Shown: piece by piece, positions 1 to 7,947 of the stretch
Position numbering within the stretch: the stretch's first letter is position 1
How the letters are laid out: every line of letters starts with the position of its first letter
Origin: a virus
DNA: 37,863 bases
Reading direction: 5' to 3' (one strand)
Virus record (IMG/VR): IMGVR_UViG_3300032342_000023
Coordinates: 1-37,863 of that record
Program-made: the position numbers and the translations under genes
The notes under the pieces: generated by a model
Databases searched by the model: none
What the model was told of the DNA's origin: nothing
The model's input: only the letters and a program-made list of their open reading frames with translations

Positions 1-176
1 TCCGTGTAGTGTTCCACAAAGGCGTTGGTGTTTCTCTTGTTATAGCCAACACTCACGACCGACCCACCACGAACAAGGACGGCACACAGGTGATATTCCT
101 GGTCACTATAATCATGGTCCTGCGCGTTCTGCAAGGCGATCCTAAAAAACTTATTCATGCTAGTATCATACTTCAT
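1..176 (-). CDS. CMP/dCMP deaminase-like protein, N-terminal part (cut by window edge)
   Basis: Reading the minus strand from the ATG at 176-174 gives 58 codons that stay open to the window edge. The stretch HLCAVLVRGGSVVSVGYNK (residues 29-47) matches the first strands of the cytidine/deoxycytidylate deaminase fold, where a leading helix of the type 'ALQNAQ' is followed by 'AVLV..G.V.SVGYN'. The zinc-binding HAE and PCxxC motifs that would prove catalysis would lie beyond base 1 and cannot be checked. In phages such enzymes usually convert dCMP to dUMP for dTTP supply, but other deaminase-fold proteins share this N-terminus. A second in-frame ATG lies at 158-156; neither start has a strong ribosome binding site. 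The gene diverges from the plus-strand gene at 216 with only 39 bp between them. Confidence 0.7.
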   Translation of the reverse strand, partial: MKYDTSMNKFFRIALQNAQDHDYSDQEYHLCAVLVRGGSVVSVGYNKRNTNAFVEHYT

Positions 177-215
177 TCTTGTTGTCTTTCAAGTGTAGAG
201 TGCTATCCTTCCAAC

Positions 216-527
216 ATGGCCAACAAAGTAAAAATTGGGATGTTGTGTACCTTTAAATCCAGAAAAAACGAACTCTGGAAAGGACACAAGCTTGCTCCAA
301 ACAACGAGGACAGGAAGAAGTTTTTCGACAACTCAAATCCATTTATCAAGCTCAAGAAACCACTTGTTACTCTTCTTGAAAAGAAGGCTGGTAAATATTT
401 GAGCTTGTGGCTTTCGTATTCAAAAGTCCTTGGCGTCGCGGAAACTGGAGAGCCTGTCATAGTTTGGATCTTGTCAAGCGACCTTAAACCAGTTAATCAT
501 CGCAACAGCCAGTCGAAGGACTTATAA
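216..527 (+). CDS. small protein of unknown function (103 aa), convergent with terminase
   Basis: I do not recognise this gene. The reading frame is open further upstream (from base 9), but codons before the ATG at 216 give an implausible sequence and overlap the deaminase-like gene, so I take the start MANKVKIGML. The product is basic (many Lys), with no signal peptide or membrane segment. The C-terminal half, roughly residues 45-92, alternates hydrophobic and polar residues as in a small beta-barrel (LLEKKAGKYLSLWL, PVIVWILSSDLKPV), but no family is assigned. It is one of only two plus-strand genes in the window. Its last 31 bases overlap the 3' end of the terminase gene tail to tail. No Shine-Dalgarno sequence is obvious, so start and expression are uncertain. 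Confidence 0.55.
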   Translation: MANKVKIGMLCTFKSRKNELWKGHKLAPNNEDRKKFFDNSNPFIKLKKPLVTLLEKKAGKYLSLWLSYSKVLGVAETGEPVIVWILSSDLKPVNHRNSQSKDL

Positions 528-2143
528 ATTTCCATATTTTCTTGTGGGGTCATCTTTTGTGAAGTCCCCCAGTTAGCTCTCATTGGAAGGTCCCGGCCAG
601 GGATGCCCCAGCTTGGGTTTTTGAGTTTGTTTATGTCCTTGGACTCTCTTGAGATGCCCAAAAGCATTGCCTTGGTAAAGGCGTCGGAAGACGCGCTATT
701 TTTTTGTGCAAACTCTGCAAAGTTTAGGCCAATGGCAAGAGCCATGATCAAGTCATCGTGGGCATTTTTTTGAGCTTTTGGCTTACTGTTCTCAACGATG
801 AAGGTACGGAACTCTGCCGCTAGTCGTTCTGACTTGAGCTTGATGTGCCTGTTTCTAATTGCAGCTTCCAGTTTACCTAGAATTAATGGTCTGGTTTTTA
901 CGTTTGTTGTAAACCCAGGAGTTAATTCCTCAATTTCTTCTGGGCGATAAGAAGGTTCCAGATTTCCATTGAACAACTTTTCGTAGTACACATTTTTGTA
1001 CTTGAGTTCCTTGAGCTTGTAGGAGGTTACAATTCCTGCACTGTTTATCTCGTGTACGATGAACCCGTCATTATATTTCTTTGCAACGTCCACCAGAAAC
1101 TCAGCAAAACGATCCGGTTGGATGCGTCCCTTGTATTCGCCTACAATTTCGTCGGCGGTAGCATCTATGACGTGCATGGCCGAGTAGTCGTCGGCATCAC
1201 CTCTGGCAACGTCCGCACAAATAATATATTTGTGCCCTTGCTCTGGATATTTCCAGATAAGCATGTCAAGATTTTGCCCATATCTTGATATAGGACTTTC
1301 AACCTTTGACAGAACCCACTGCATCGACTCCGTGTCAAGATATGAGAAACCTGAAGCCTCAAAGGAGCACAAAAGCTCCTGAGCTATGGCCCGAGGATTT
1401 CCCATTAGGGCGGCGCACTGTTGTTCAAACCAAACCTGATCATGTTCTGGATGTACTGTCCAGGGAAGCTTTATTGCAAAAAAGCCGTTTGAGCCATCCT
1501 CGCCAGGTTCCTTGTCCGTTGATCCTTGCCAGATGTTATAGAACTGATTTCCAACGCCCTTGGGAGACGAAATCAAAATAACGTCACCACCAGTGCTAAA
1601 GGTAGGCTGAAGACCTATCCAGATTTCATCAAAGTCCTCAATGTGAGCAGCTTCGTCCACTACCAACAGGGATACGGCTTCACCTCTGGCGGCGTTCTCC
1701 GTGCAGGGAAGTGCCTTGATGATGGACTTGTTTGAGAACTTCATTTCTCTCACAGACAAGGTTGTGATTGTGGGCATGATGAGCCACTCTGGGAGTGAGT
1801 CATACATCACCTTGATCTTTTCGAGAAATAGCTTGGCCGTCTCAAGTCGCGTTGCAAGAATAACGATATTTTTGTTTCTGCGGAACAGGGCAAGCCAGAG
1901 CGAGTAAGCGGCCGAGACAGTGGAAAGACCAAGCTGTCTGGACTTGTTACAAATAATCATCCTGTGAGACAGGAAGGTTTTTACACATTCGTCCTGGTAC
2001 GGGTAGGTCGTAAATGGAATCGGACCTCTCGTGGGATGAGAGATTTTAACATATTTGTTGATAAAGTAAATTGGATCAGTGCCGCACTTTTTGATTTCAT
2101 CAAACTGTTCGGCTTTTCTTTCAATTTTTCTTGACTTAGCCAT
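497..2143 (-). CDS. terminase large subunit (gp17-like DNA-packaging ATPase/nuclease)
   Basis: This is the motor that pumps DNA into the prohead and cuts the concatemer. The ATPase half shows an adenine-binding region (TTYPYQDECV, 45-54), a deviant Walker A in which Lys67 precedes SRQLGLS (68-74), Walker B LLVVDEAAH (159-167, acidic pair D163/E164) and a coupling motif VILISSPKG (188-196). The nuclease half has the RNase H-like acidic set: D311 in CADVARGDADD, E365 in IVHEINSAG, and D463/D464 in NAHDDLIMALA. At 548 aa it is somewhat shorter than T4 gp17 (about 610) but appears complete. The ATG at 2143 follows a good ribosome binding site (GAGGTAAA). It lies 6 bp downstream of a 131-aa gene. 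Its 3' end overlaps an opposing small gene. Confidence 0.96.
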   Translation of the reverse strand: MAKSRKIERKAEQFDEIKKCGTDPIYFINKYVKISHPTRGPIPFTTYPYQDECVKTFLSHRMIICNKSRQLGLSTVSAAYSLWLALFRRNKNIVILATRLETAKLFLEKIKVMYDSLPEWLIMPTITTLSVREMKFSNKSIIKALPCTENAARGEAVSLLVVDEAAHIEDFDEIWIGLQPTFSTGGDVILISSPKGVGNQFYNIWQGSTDKEPGEDGSNGFFAIKLPWTVHPEHDQVWFEQQCAALMGNPRAIAQELLCSFEASGFSYLDTESMQWVLSKVESPISRYGQNLDMLIWKYPEQGHKYIICADVARGDADDYSAMHVIDATADEIVGEYKGRIQPDRFAEFLVDVAKKYNDGFIVHEINSAGIVTSYKLKELKYKNVYYEKLFNGNLEPSYRPEEIEELTPGFTTNVKTRPLILGKLEAAIRNRHIKLKSERLAAEFRTFIVENSKPKAQKNAHDDLIMALAIGLNFAEFAQKNSASSDAFTKAMLLGISRESKDINKLKNPSWGIPGRDLPMRANWGTSQKMTPQENMEIYKSFDWLLR

Positions 2144-2149
2144 TTTACC

Positions 2150-2545
2150 TCAAGTTACTTTTGCATTGCAAAAGACTCTGAAGTAGGCTGCTCTTTTGGG
2201 GTTGTAGAGGCTGTAGTTTAGGAACTCCAAACCATCGGAAATCGAGGCTTTGTTTATTTCAAACTTAACGGGCTTACCCGTTATTACTTCATATTCCTCG
2301 CCAGCCTTCTTGAGGGTTTCCTGGATTTTGTTTACACCTTCCTCAAGCCATCTTTTTCTTAGTTCTCTCCACATGCCCTCAGAGGAGAAGTTGACCACGA
2401 TCAAAAACATGGCCGACACCATCTCGTCGTCTACGAGTCTTAGGGTTACCGTCTCGGTAGAGGATTTAAGAGTAGACGGGGCTCCATAGGTTTTATTGAA
2501 AACTCTGGAGAGTGCGATGTACTTGGGATAGTCTTTTACAGTCAT
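2150..2545 (-). CDS. hypothetical protein (131 aa) immediately upstream of terminase
   Basis: I cannot assign a family. The protein has a mixed composition: a strand-rich N-terminus (TVTLRLVDDEMVSAMFLIVV, about 30-50), a charged helix (MWRELRKRWLEEGVNKIQETLKKAGEEY, about 58-85) and a C-terminal strand region. No membrane segment or signal is present. The ATG overlaps the stop of the preceding zinc-ribbon gene by 4 bases (ATGA), and the gene ends 6 bp before the terminase start, so it is translated in the same operon. The position next to the large terminase invites the idea of a packaging partner, but the sequence does not resemble a T4 gp16-type small terminase (no clear long central coiled coil), so that remains only positional. 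Confidence 0.8.
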   Translation of the reverse strand: MTVKDYPKYIALSRVFNKTYGAPSTLKSSTETVTLRLVDDEMVSAMFLIVVNFSSEGMWRELRKRWLEEGVNKIQETLKKAGEEYEVITGKPVKFEINKASISDGLEFLNYSLYNPKRAAYFRVFCNAKVT

Positions 2546-2838
2546 TTGAGTGTAATTAGCCGCCGACCCAAGACTTTTCGATAATTAAGATAATCTTCCC
2601 AACCTTCTGTGCTTTCCGAAGGTCTCCAGCCATCTTCCCACTTGCCAAATTTCGTTCTAGTCCAGTGCATTTCGCATAAATTGCAGCACCCAAAAGAACG
2701 AAAGGCTATGGAGTCCTCCAAAGTCCTCATAGGAAAAGAACAAATCGGACAAAAAATCGGTACAATTGCATTAAATTCTGATGGGCTGACCATCAGAATT
2801 CTGCCGTTTTCCAATATTTGTGTCTTGGTGTCGCTCAT
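2542..2838 (-). CDS. zinc-ribbon-like small protein (98 aa)
   Basis: The product carries CPIC at about residues 31-34 and CCNLC at about 52-56, a spacing that fits a treble-clef or zinc-ribbon site, then a Trp-rich tail (GKWEDGWRP, EGWEDY). I do not recognise a named family. A longer frame runs upstream to 3009, but it would read across the neighbouring zinc-ribbon gene in another frame and starts with an atypical sequence. The ATG at 2838 (MSDTKTQILENGR) is therefore preferred. Its ribosome binding site is weak (a GGGGG run about 12 bases upstream). The stop overlaps the next start by 4 bases. A nucleic-acid or protein-binding role is likely for zinc-ribbon proteins, but that is inference. 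Confidence 0.75.
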   Translation of the reverse strand: MSDTKTQILENGRILMVSPSEFNAIVPIFCPICSFPMRTLEDSIAFRSFGCCNLCEMHWTRTKFGKWEDGWRPSESTEGWEDYLNYRKVLGRRLITLK

Positions 2839-2875
2839 ATTTTGAGCTTGCCCCCAAAAACACCTTTTGGATAAG

Positions 2876-3076
2876 TCACCACAGCGGGTATGGCACAGAG
2901 ACCGTAAAGAACATAGGCTGTTGTGGACCTTCGTCCTGTTTAGCCTGCTCTGTCTTATCTGGATATAGTTCCCTTGAGAAGTGCTCACACTTCTCGTTGG
3001 AGCACTCAATGGTACCCAACAAAGAAATGTAGCATGGGGTGGAACTACATTTTAGACAATATGTCTCAGACATCAT
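2876..3076 (-). CDS. zinc-ribbon-like small protein (66 aa)
   Basis: A very short protein with cysteines arranged as CLKC (residues 7-10), a single C at 15 and ECSNEKC (about 25-31). This is compatible with a four-cysteine zinc site of the Cx2C...Cx4C type. The C-terminal half is charged and low in structure (KTEQAKQDEGPQQP). The start ATGATG overlaps the TGA of the upstream 98-aa gene, giving tight translational coupling. No database family can be named from sequence alone. Together with the next gene it makes a pair of small metal-binding proteins between the recombination genes and the terminase. Confidence 0.75.
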   Translation of the reverse strand: MMSETYCLKCSSTPCYISLLGTIECSNEKCEHFSRELYPDKTEQAKQDEGPQQPMFFTVSVPYPLW

Positions 3077-3369
3077 CCGACCAGGTTGATTTTTGCTTTA
3101 AGGGAATTAATTTCCGACATAACCCTAGTTTCGTTTTTCATAACAAAGGCTTCACGCCAAATCTCCGACAACTTTTCCCTGTCGGATTGCAGAAGGTGCC
3201 CTTGAATGCTGTTGTAGATTCTTGTGGCCATGGTCCAGTTATTATCAGAATATCCATAGCTTATAATCGAACCAAAAGAGTCCAACTGCATAAGGACATA
3301 TGAAAGCTCTTGTTGCTTTCTCTTAGTGAAGGTAGCTTGTTTTTTTTGTATTTTTCTTGGTGTTGTCAT
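3073..3369 (-). CDS. hypothetical helical protein (98 aa)
   Basis: Unrecognised. The N-terminus is strongly basic (RKIQKKQATFTKRKQQE, residues 5-21) and the rest is predicted mainly helical, including a stretch SDREKLSEIWREAF followed by KNETRVMSEINSLKAKI. A basic start followed by helices would suit a nucleic-acid-binding or adaptor protein, but this is only composition. A clear ribosome binding site (GGAGG, 5 bases before the ATG) supports the start at 3369. It lies 36 bp downstream of the Mre11-Rad50 fusion gene and overlaps the following gene by 4 bases. Confidence 0.78.
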   Translation of the reverse strand: MTTPRKIQKKQATFTKRKQQELSYVLMQLDSFGSIISYGYSDNNWTMATRIYNSIQGHLLQSDREKLSEIWREAFVMKNETRVMSEINSLKAKINLVG

Positions 3370-3405
3370 TTATCCTCCATAGAGTATAGTTGGCCCGGAC
3401 GTGTT

Positions 3406-6400
3406 TTAAACCTGAACAAAGGAGGTAGCGCCCTCGTCCCTGATATCAATAAGTTTATCTGCTATTTCCTTGATCGGAGCAATGTGGGTGATGACCAGGA
3501 TGATTCTGAAATAACTCTTTAGGAGCGACATTAGCTGGAGACACTGGTAAATCGAAGTATCATCCAGAGGGCCAAACCCTTCGTCCAAGATAAAGATGTC
3601 GGACTTTGGAAGACTGGACAGATTCGTAAGAGCCACCCGCAGAGCAAGAGAGGCAATCATCTTCTCCATGCCGGAGGCGGTCTCTATGACTCTTTTTCCG
3701 TCCTTGTCCAAAATGAACACGTCCATGACGTTGGAGCTTATGTCCGTCTCCAGGAAAATCTTAAAGTCTACGGTACTCGTGAGAATCTTTTCAAGTTCTG
3801 CATTGATGGCAGGCAGCTGCCCTTTTAGAATCATTGCGGGAATGCCGTTTTTGCTAAATGCCTTGTAGATGGACTCAAATATCTGAAGTTGCTGGAGGAT
3901 GTCCAGGCACTCTTCTTTCTCGCAGAGAAACTGCTCCAGCTTTTGCTTATTGGAGCCAAGACGCAGGAAAGTGTCGTTCTTTTGAGAGTCCAAATCCTCC
4001 AATTCTATCTTAAGACTTTGGAGTTCTTGCTTTTTCTTCTGAATCTCTTGCTCCTCGGCCTCATCGAGGCAAAGACGAATACTCTCCAGCTTCTCTCGGA
4101 TTTGCTCACGCTCAGAGATTAACCTAACTACGTCGATATTCTTTTGACGAGCCTTTAGTTCTCTGAGGCTTGTTTCTATTTTGATCTTCTTCTCGGACAA
4201 GATTCTGTGCTCGCGGATTTTCTCAGAGATTTTTTCAACCAAAAGCGTTTCCAGGGTCTTCTTGACCTCTTCGTACTCTTCCTTTAGGCTAGCAACAAGC
4301 TGCTTTTGAGCTTCTATTTTTTGCTTGTTCTCGTGGGAGTCCCTGATAAAGTGACACTGTGGGAAAGTGTCCCCACATGGCACCAGGTCGAGCTTTTTGA
4401 CAGACTTCTCCTGATGTTCCAGGGTGGAAGCCTCAACCTTGAAAGAAGACTCTAGCTTGTTAAGCTTGTCCTTGAGATCCTGGAGGCTGTCCTGTTTTGA
4501 CTCTAGGTTTTCTACATTGATTTCGTTTATTATAACGTCCGTCTGTAGAAGTTCGGACTGCTTAACCTTTACGGCCACAGAAAGCTCTGTAAAAAGCCTA
4601 TTTGCATTTTCAACTTGTTTTTCCTTAAGCTCTAGATCGGTCTCAAGTTGAAGGATTGTGGCCATGTCCACTTCCTTTTCCTTCTGAGCAACCCACAATC
4701 TGAGATCCTCCGCAAGAACTCTCTTGTCGGTAAGTCTTGACTCTAGGACCAGCTTTGATGCCTCTAAGAGATGGATTTCTTTTTTGGCATCCTCGATAAG
4801 CTGTTCCCATTGCGTGTCCGAATAACGCTTGGTCTTGCCATTTAGGTTGGTGCAGTCGTCCTTGGCATAGTCGCACAGTTTCTTGAAAATATCAAGATCT
4901 AGGAACCTTGAAAGTACAGCCTTGCGCTCTGTGGCACCTTCATTAATGAACCTGTTCATGTCTCCTTGTGAGGCGAAGGAGGTTAGCAGAAAGTCCTCGG
5001 CAGTACCAATAAGGCGGCGCAGTTCTTTGTCGGACTCGTCCCTTGAAATACCGGTCCTTGGAATAGTTGTTCCGTCCGCATTTACCTGGGTGATGACAAG
5101 AGAGGTTGAGGTCTTTTCCTCGTCTATTTCTTTCTTGCGCTTGCGCTTTGGCTCGTCCTTGACGGATGTTCTTTCCAGGACGTAATCGATACCAGCAATA
5201 TTTATGTGGGCTCGTGCCCTACAAGAGTTTTTGTTTTTGTTTATGACGTGAGCGGTTTTTACAGGTCCACGATCCGTGGCATTAAACAAGGTATACATCA
5301 TGGTTCCAACGATGGAACTTTTACCAATTCTATTTGGTCCAAATACTCCAACAATACCGTTCAGTTTAGAGAAGTCGATGGAGTTTCCTTCTCCATATCT
5401 GTAGGTGTTGTCGAAGTCTAAGGATTTCAAAGACCACGAAATATCTCTTGCAATTACGTCCGGCTCTGAGGCGTTCAGTTTCAAAAGATAGGTGTTGATA
5501 ACATCGGCCGAGATTTTTGTTTGCTCCTCAGACAGGGGGTGCGACTGTAGATTGTTGATGATATATTCGTTATATAGTTGAACGAGAATATCGGGATTGT
5601 TTCTGAGGGAGGTTTTTTGAACCTTGATCGTGTCTGTTTGAATATTTTCAAGGTTGTTGGAAATTTCAATTTTGAAAACACACTCCTCCGCCTTGTGTTG
5701 AACCTCCAAATATTCTTCCAGCTGTCGTTTCTCTATGTCGGAAATATTTTGAGAACTTACAACCCTGAATCTGGTGCCGGGCAAAAAGATTCCACTGCGA
5801 AGCCTGGTAAGCTCCTCTACTGTTTTCTGGAAGTCCCCAAGCCAGTTAAAGGTAACGAAAGGCTGGTAGTTGGTCAGTTCTCTAAACTGAACGTCCCAAG
5901 TATTTTTGCCAGAGATGCTCCAGTTAAGATATCCCTTTATCTCCTCTTCGCCATAGTTTTGTTGGATGAGAGAGCCAGGATAGGCTATCCACGCCTTGTC
6001 TTTTCCATCGCTAGCCTGTCTCTCGGACATGAACTGAACCTTGTGAATGTCTCCCATTAGAACATAATCATAGTCCTGGAAATACGATATACTTTCTTCT
6101 CCGCCCATCATGCGATACCCGCCATCGGTCTGACAACCAATGATAGAGCCGTGATATAGGGCAATGTTTATTTTATCTGGTTCTGGGTGAACGTCTGCCC
6201 AGCCATCCTTGTCAAAGCAAGAAAATACACACCAGTTAATATCTGGGAATAGCACGTCCTGATACGTTCCACTGTCCTTGAAAAGAACAAGGTTCGGATC
6301 GGCGTTGATTGCTTTCATTATCGGCGTAATAACGTCCTGTCGGCTGTTGTTGGCCAGGTTGCCGTCGTGGTTTCCTAAAATCACACGAACAGGGGCAATG

Positions 6401-6618
6401 GCGTAAAGTTCCTGGAACATCCACACCATCTTCATCACGACCTCAGGAGAAATGCCCTGCGTCTTTGTGTGGAAGATGTCGCCAGTACAAACGATCATAT
6501 CTGGCTTCTCTTCTCTTAGATTTTCGAAGAGCTTTGTGAATGACCGAGTGTATTCTTCGTGTCTTGCTGTCCCACGCCAGTGAATGTCGGATATTTGTGC
6601 AATTCGTATATTTTTCAT
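3406..6618 (-). CDS. fused Mre11-Rad50 (SbcD-SbcC; T4 gp47-gp46) recombination nuclease/ATPase
   Basis: One 1070-residue chain combines both subunits of the phage recombination nuclease that resects DNA ends for recombination-dependent replication. Residues 1 to about 390 are the Mre11/SbcD metallophosphoesterase, with D11 and H13 (SDIH), D47 (TGDIFH), N83 and H84 (LGNHD), H156 (LYHG) and H192 (GDIH). Residues from about 395 are Rad50/SbcC: Walker A GPNRIGKSS (427-435), Q-loop region near FASQGD (548-553), long coiled coils about 600-745 and 760-910, a hook-like pair C748 and C755, an ABC signature TASGMEKM (980-987), Walker B DIFILDEGFG (1007-1016) and a switch His in VITHIAP. All catalytic elements are intact, so this is a working fusion and not a fragment. 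Its ATG overlaps the primase stop by one base (TAATG). Confidence 0.95.
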   Translation of the reverse strand: MKNIRIAQISDIHWRGTARHEEYTRSFTKLFENLREEKPDMIVCTGDIFHTKTQGISPEVVMKMVWMFQELYAIAPVRVILGNHDGNLANNSRQDVITPIMKAINADPNLVLFKDSGTYQDVLFPDINWCVFSCFDKDGWADVHPEPDKINIALYHGSIIGCQTDGGYRMMGGEESISYFQDYDYVLMGDIHKVQFMSERQASDGKDKAWIAYPGSLIQQNYGEEEIKGYLNWSISGKNTWDVQFRELTNYQPFVTFNWLGDFQKTVEELTRLRSGIFLPGTRFRVVSSQNISDIEKRQLEEYLEVQHKAEECVFKIEISNNLENIQTDTIKVQKTSLRNNPDILVQLYNEYIINNLQSHPLSEEQTKISADVINTYLLKLNASEPDVIARDISWSLKSLDFDNTYRYGEGNSIDFSKLNGIVGVFGPNRIGKSSIVGTMMYTLFNATDRGPVKTAHVINKNKNSCRARAHINIAGIDYVLERTSVKDEPKRKRKKEIDEEKTSTSLVITQVNADGTTIPRTGISRDESDKELRRLIGTAEDFLLTSFASQGDMNRFINEGATERKAVLSRFLDLDIFKKLCDYAKDDCTNLNGKTKRYSDTQWEQLIEDAKKEIHLLEASKLVLESRLTDKRVLAEDLRLWVAQKEKEVDMATILQLETDLELKEKQVENANRLFTELSVAVKVKQSELLQTDVIINEINVENLESKQDSLQDLKDKLNKLESSFKVEASTLEHQEKSVKKLDLVPCGDTFPQCHFIRDSHENKQKIEAQKQLVASLKEEYEEVKKTLETLLVEKISEKIREHRILSEKKIKIETSLRELKARQKNIDVVRLISEREQIREKLESIRLCLDEAEEQEIQKKKQELQSLKIELEDLDSQKNDTFLRLGSNKQKLEQFLCEKEECLDILQQLQIFESIYKAFSKNGIPAMILKGQLPAINAELEKILTSTVDFKIFLETDISSNVMDVFILDKDGKRVIETASGMEKMIASLALRVALTNLSSLPKSDIFILDEGFGPLDDTSIYQCLQLMSLLKSYFRIILVITHIAPIKEIADKLIDIRDEGATSFVQV

Positions 6619-7598
6619 TATTGACCAAAAGCCATTCTTATTTTTTGCAAGAGATAGTTTTCCATGCTGAAGTGCGTTCCTTTTGTTTCAAGGTCTTTAA
6701 ATTCTTCCTTTGTCATGGCTCCTACGTCTCCTTTTTCCTTAGAGACCATTAGGATCTTTACAGATATTCCGTACTCTGTCAGATTTTTAGATATTGAAAG
6801 CGCCTTGTTTCTTGCGTCTTCATCAAGAGCTAAAACTACCGGAGTTTCATTCTCCACAATCTTTCTGAAAAGAAGATAGTCGGGCCCAAAAGAAGACCCC
6901 AATAAACAGGTGGCATTATCGTTACATTTCAATAGGTCAAATGGACCTTCCACCAATGTAAGGGGCTTTGTCCAGTCTATGTTGATCTCGTTAAAGATGA
7001 CTGATTCTCGTGCGGTTGGTGGATTTATGTACTTCGGATAGAGTCTTTTGTTGTATGCTCTGGCGGTCCAGTAATTAATACTTCCTTCTTGATCGAAGGA
7101 AGGAATGATAATTCTCCCACCAAGGTCTTCGTTCTCTGGGGCTATGCCAAACTTCCAATACCAAAAGTCTCGATCAGAAAAAATTCCTCTGGAGGCAAGA
7201 TATCTCTTAGCCTTGGAGGCTTCAGGGCCGACTTGATGTAACAAGAATTTATAACCCTGTGGGAGCGTTAGGGAAATCTCTTTTGGATCAGTCTCCTCTA
7301 TGGAAATGTCCGTTAGCTGTTCGCCCTTAAGAAAGGCACTAACATATTCAGCAAGGAAATGCGGGTACCATCTCTTAAGCCAGGGGACCAAGTTTTTTGA
7401 CTTTGTATTACACACCCAACAGTGGCTTACGAAAGTATCCGTCCTGATTACGAGTTTTTTCTTACCGTATCCAAATCCTTTTTTGTCAGCGCACAGGGGG
7501 CACAAGACAGAAATATTCAACCCACCATTGGAGAACCTTCCGTCTCCAAAGACCTTTTCAATGAACTCTATGGACTGTCCTTTAGTGTACAGAGACAT
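6618..7598 (-). CDS. DNA primase (DnaG-type zinc finger plus TOPRIM)
   Basis: This enzyme would make the RNA primers for lagging-strand synthesis. A four-cysteine zinc-binding domain is visible at C33/C36 (CPLC) and C60/C63 (HCWVC). A central RNA-polymerase-like region follows (YLASRGIF, FGIAPE, GRIIIPSFD, about 133-170). The TOPRIM core has E217 in LVEGPFD and the D259/D261 pair in ALDEDA. A later KGDVGAM (289-295) resembles the DPGEM loop of DnaG. At 326 aa it is shorter than bacterial DnaG (about 580) and lacks the C-terminal helicase-interaction domain, as is usual for phage primases. No helicase gene is in the window. The ATG at 7598 lies 4 bp after the preceding stop; the Mre11-Rad50 gene follows with a one-base overlap. 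Confidence 0.9.
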   Translation of the reverse strand: MSLYTKGQSIEFIEKVFGDGRFSNGGLNISVLCPLCADKKGFGYGKKKLVIRTDTFVSHCWVCNTKSKNLVPWLKRWYPHFLAEYVSAFLKGEQLTDISIEETDPKEISLTLPQGYKFLLHQVGPEASKAKRYLASRGIFSDRDFWYWKFGIAPENEDLGGRIIIPSFDQEGSINYWTARAYNKRLYPKYINPPTARESVIFNEINIDWTKPLTLVEGPFDLLKCNDNATCLLGSSFGPDYLLFRKIVENETPVVLALDEDARNKALSISKNLTEYGISVKILMVSKEKGDVGAMTKEEFKDLETKGTHFSMENYLLQKIRMAFGQ

Positions 7599-7602
7599 GT
7601 TC

Positions 7603-7947
7603 TCAGGGTGACTGTACTACGTGAATATCGGTATTGTGAACCGCGTACAGTTGGTTACTGTGGAGAATAATCGACCAGTCAGATTCTAAAGAATCCATAA
7701 AGAGCGCGTTTTCAATATTCTCAATATAGTTCTCGTGGGGAACAGCTCCTAGACGAGTGGCGATAAACCAACGTCTATCCTCAACAAATTCATAAAAATC
7801 ACCTTGTTTTATTGCGAGGTTAGCTGGACTGTGAGTTGCCAGAAAATTAATTAAAGTTCCCTTCGGTATGTGCGAGAGAACCTGTACTTGCAAAGACAAA
7901 ACCGATACAAGACCAGTGCCACCCATATTAATTAAGCGTTCTCTCAT
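7603..7947 (-). CDS. hypothetical protein (114 aa)
   Basis: I do not recognise it. The chain is mostly beta-type with alternating hydrophobics (GLVSVLSLQVQVLSHIP, about 12-28) and an aromatic, acidic C-terminal half (DWSIILHSNQLYAVHNTDIHVV). It has no membrane segment and no metal-binding pattern. The ATG overlaps the RuvC-like stop by 4 bases. A second in-frame ATG seven codons later (MGGTGLV) is an alternative start. It lies between resolvase and primase and is presumably co-expressed with them, but nothing in the sequence shows a replication role. Confidence 0.75.
   Translation of the reverse strand: MRERLINMGGTGLVSVLSLQVQVLSHIPKGTLINFLATHSPANLAIKQGDFYEFVEDRRWFIATRLGAVPHENYIENIENALFMDSLESDWSIILHSNQLYAVHNTDIHVVQSP

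Noticed and set aside
9-215. Upstream extension of the plus-strand 103-aa gene back to base 9
   Set aside because: The added residues are atypical and the same bases encode, on the minus strand, a recognisable deaminase-like N-terminus. The ATG at 216 is the better start.
1921-1944. Terminase lacking the usual Walker A lysine (SRQLGLST has Leu where T4 has Lys)
   Set aside because: Large terminases often use a deviant Walker A with the lysine in front of the motif; Lys67 is present there, so the ATPase is probably intact.
2839-3009. N-terminal extension of the 98-aa zinc-ribbon gene
   Set aside because: It would overlap most of the 66-aa zinc-ribbon gene in another frame, has Ser/Arg/Cys-rich non-protein-like composition, and lacks a ribosome binding site.
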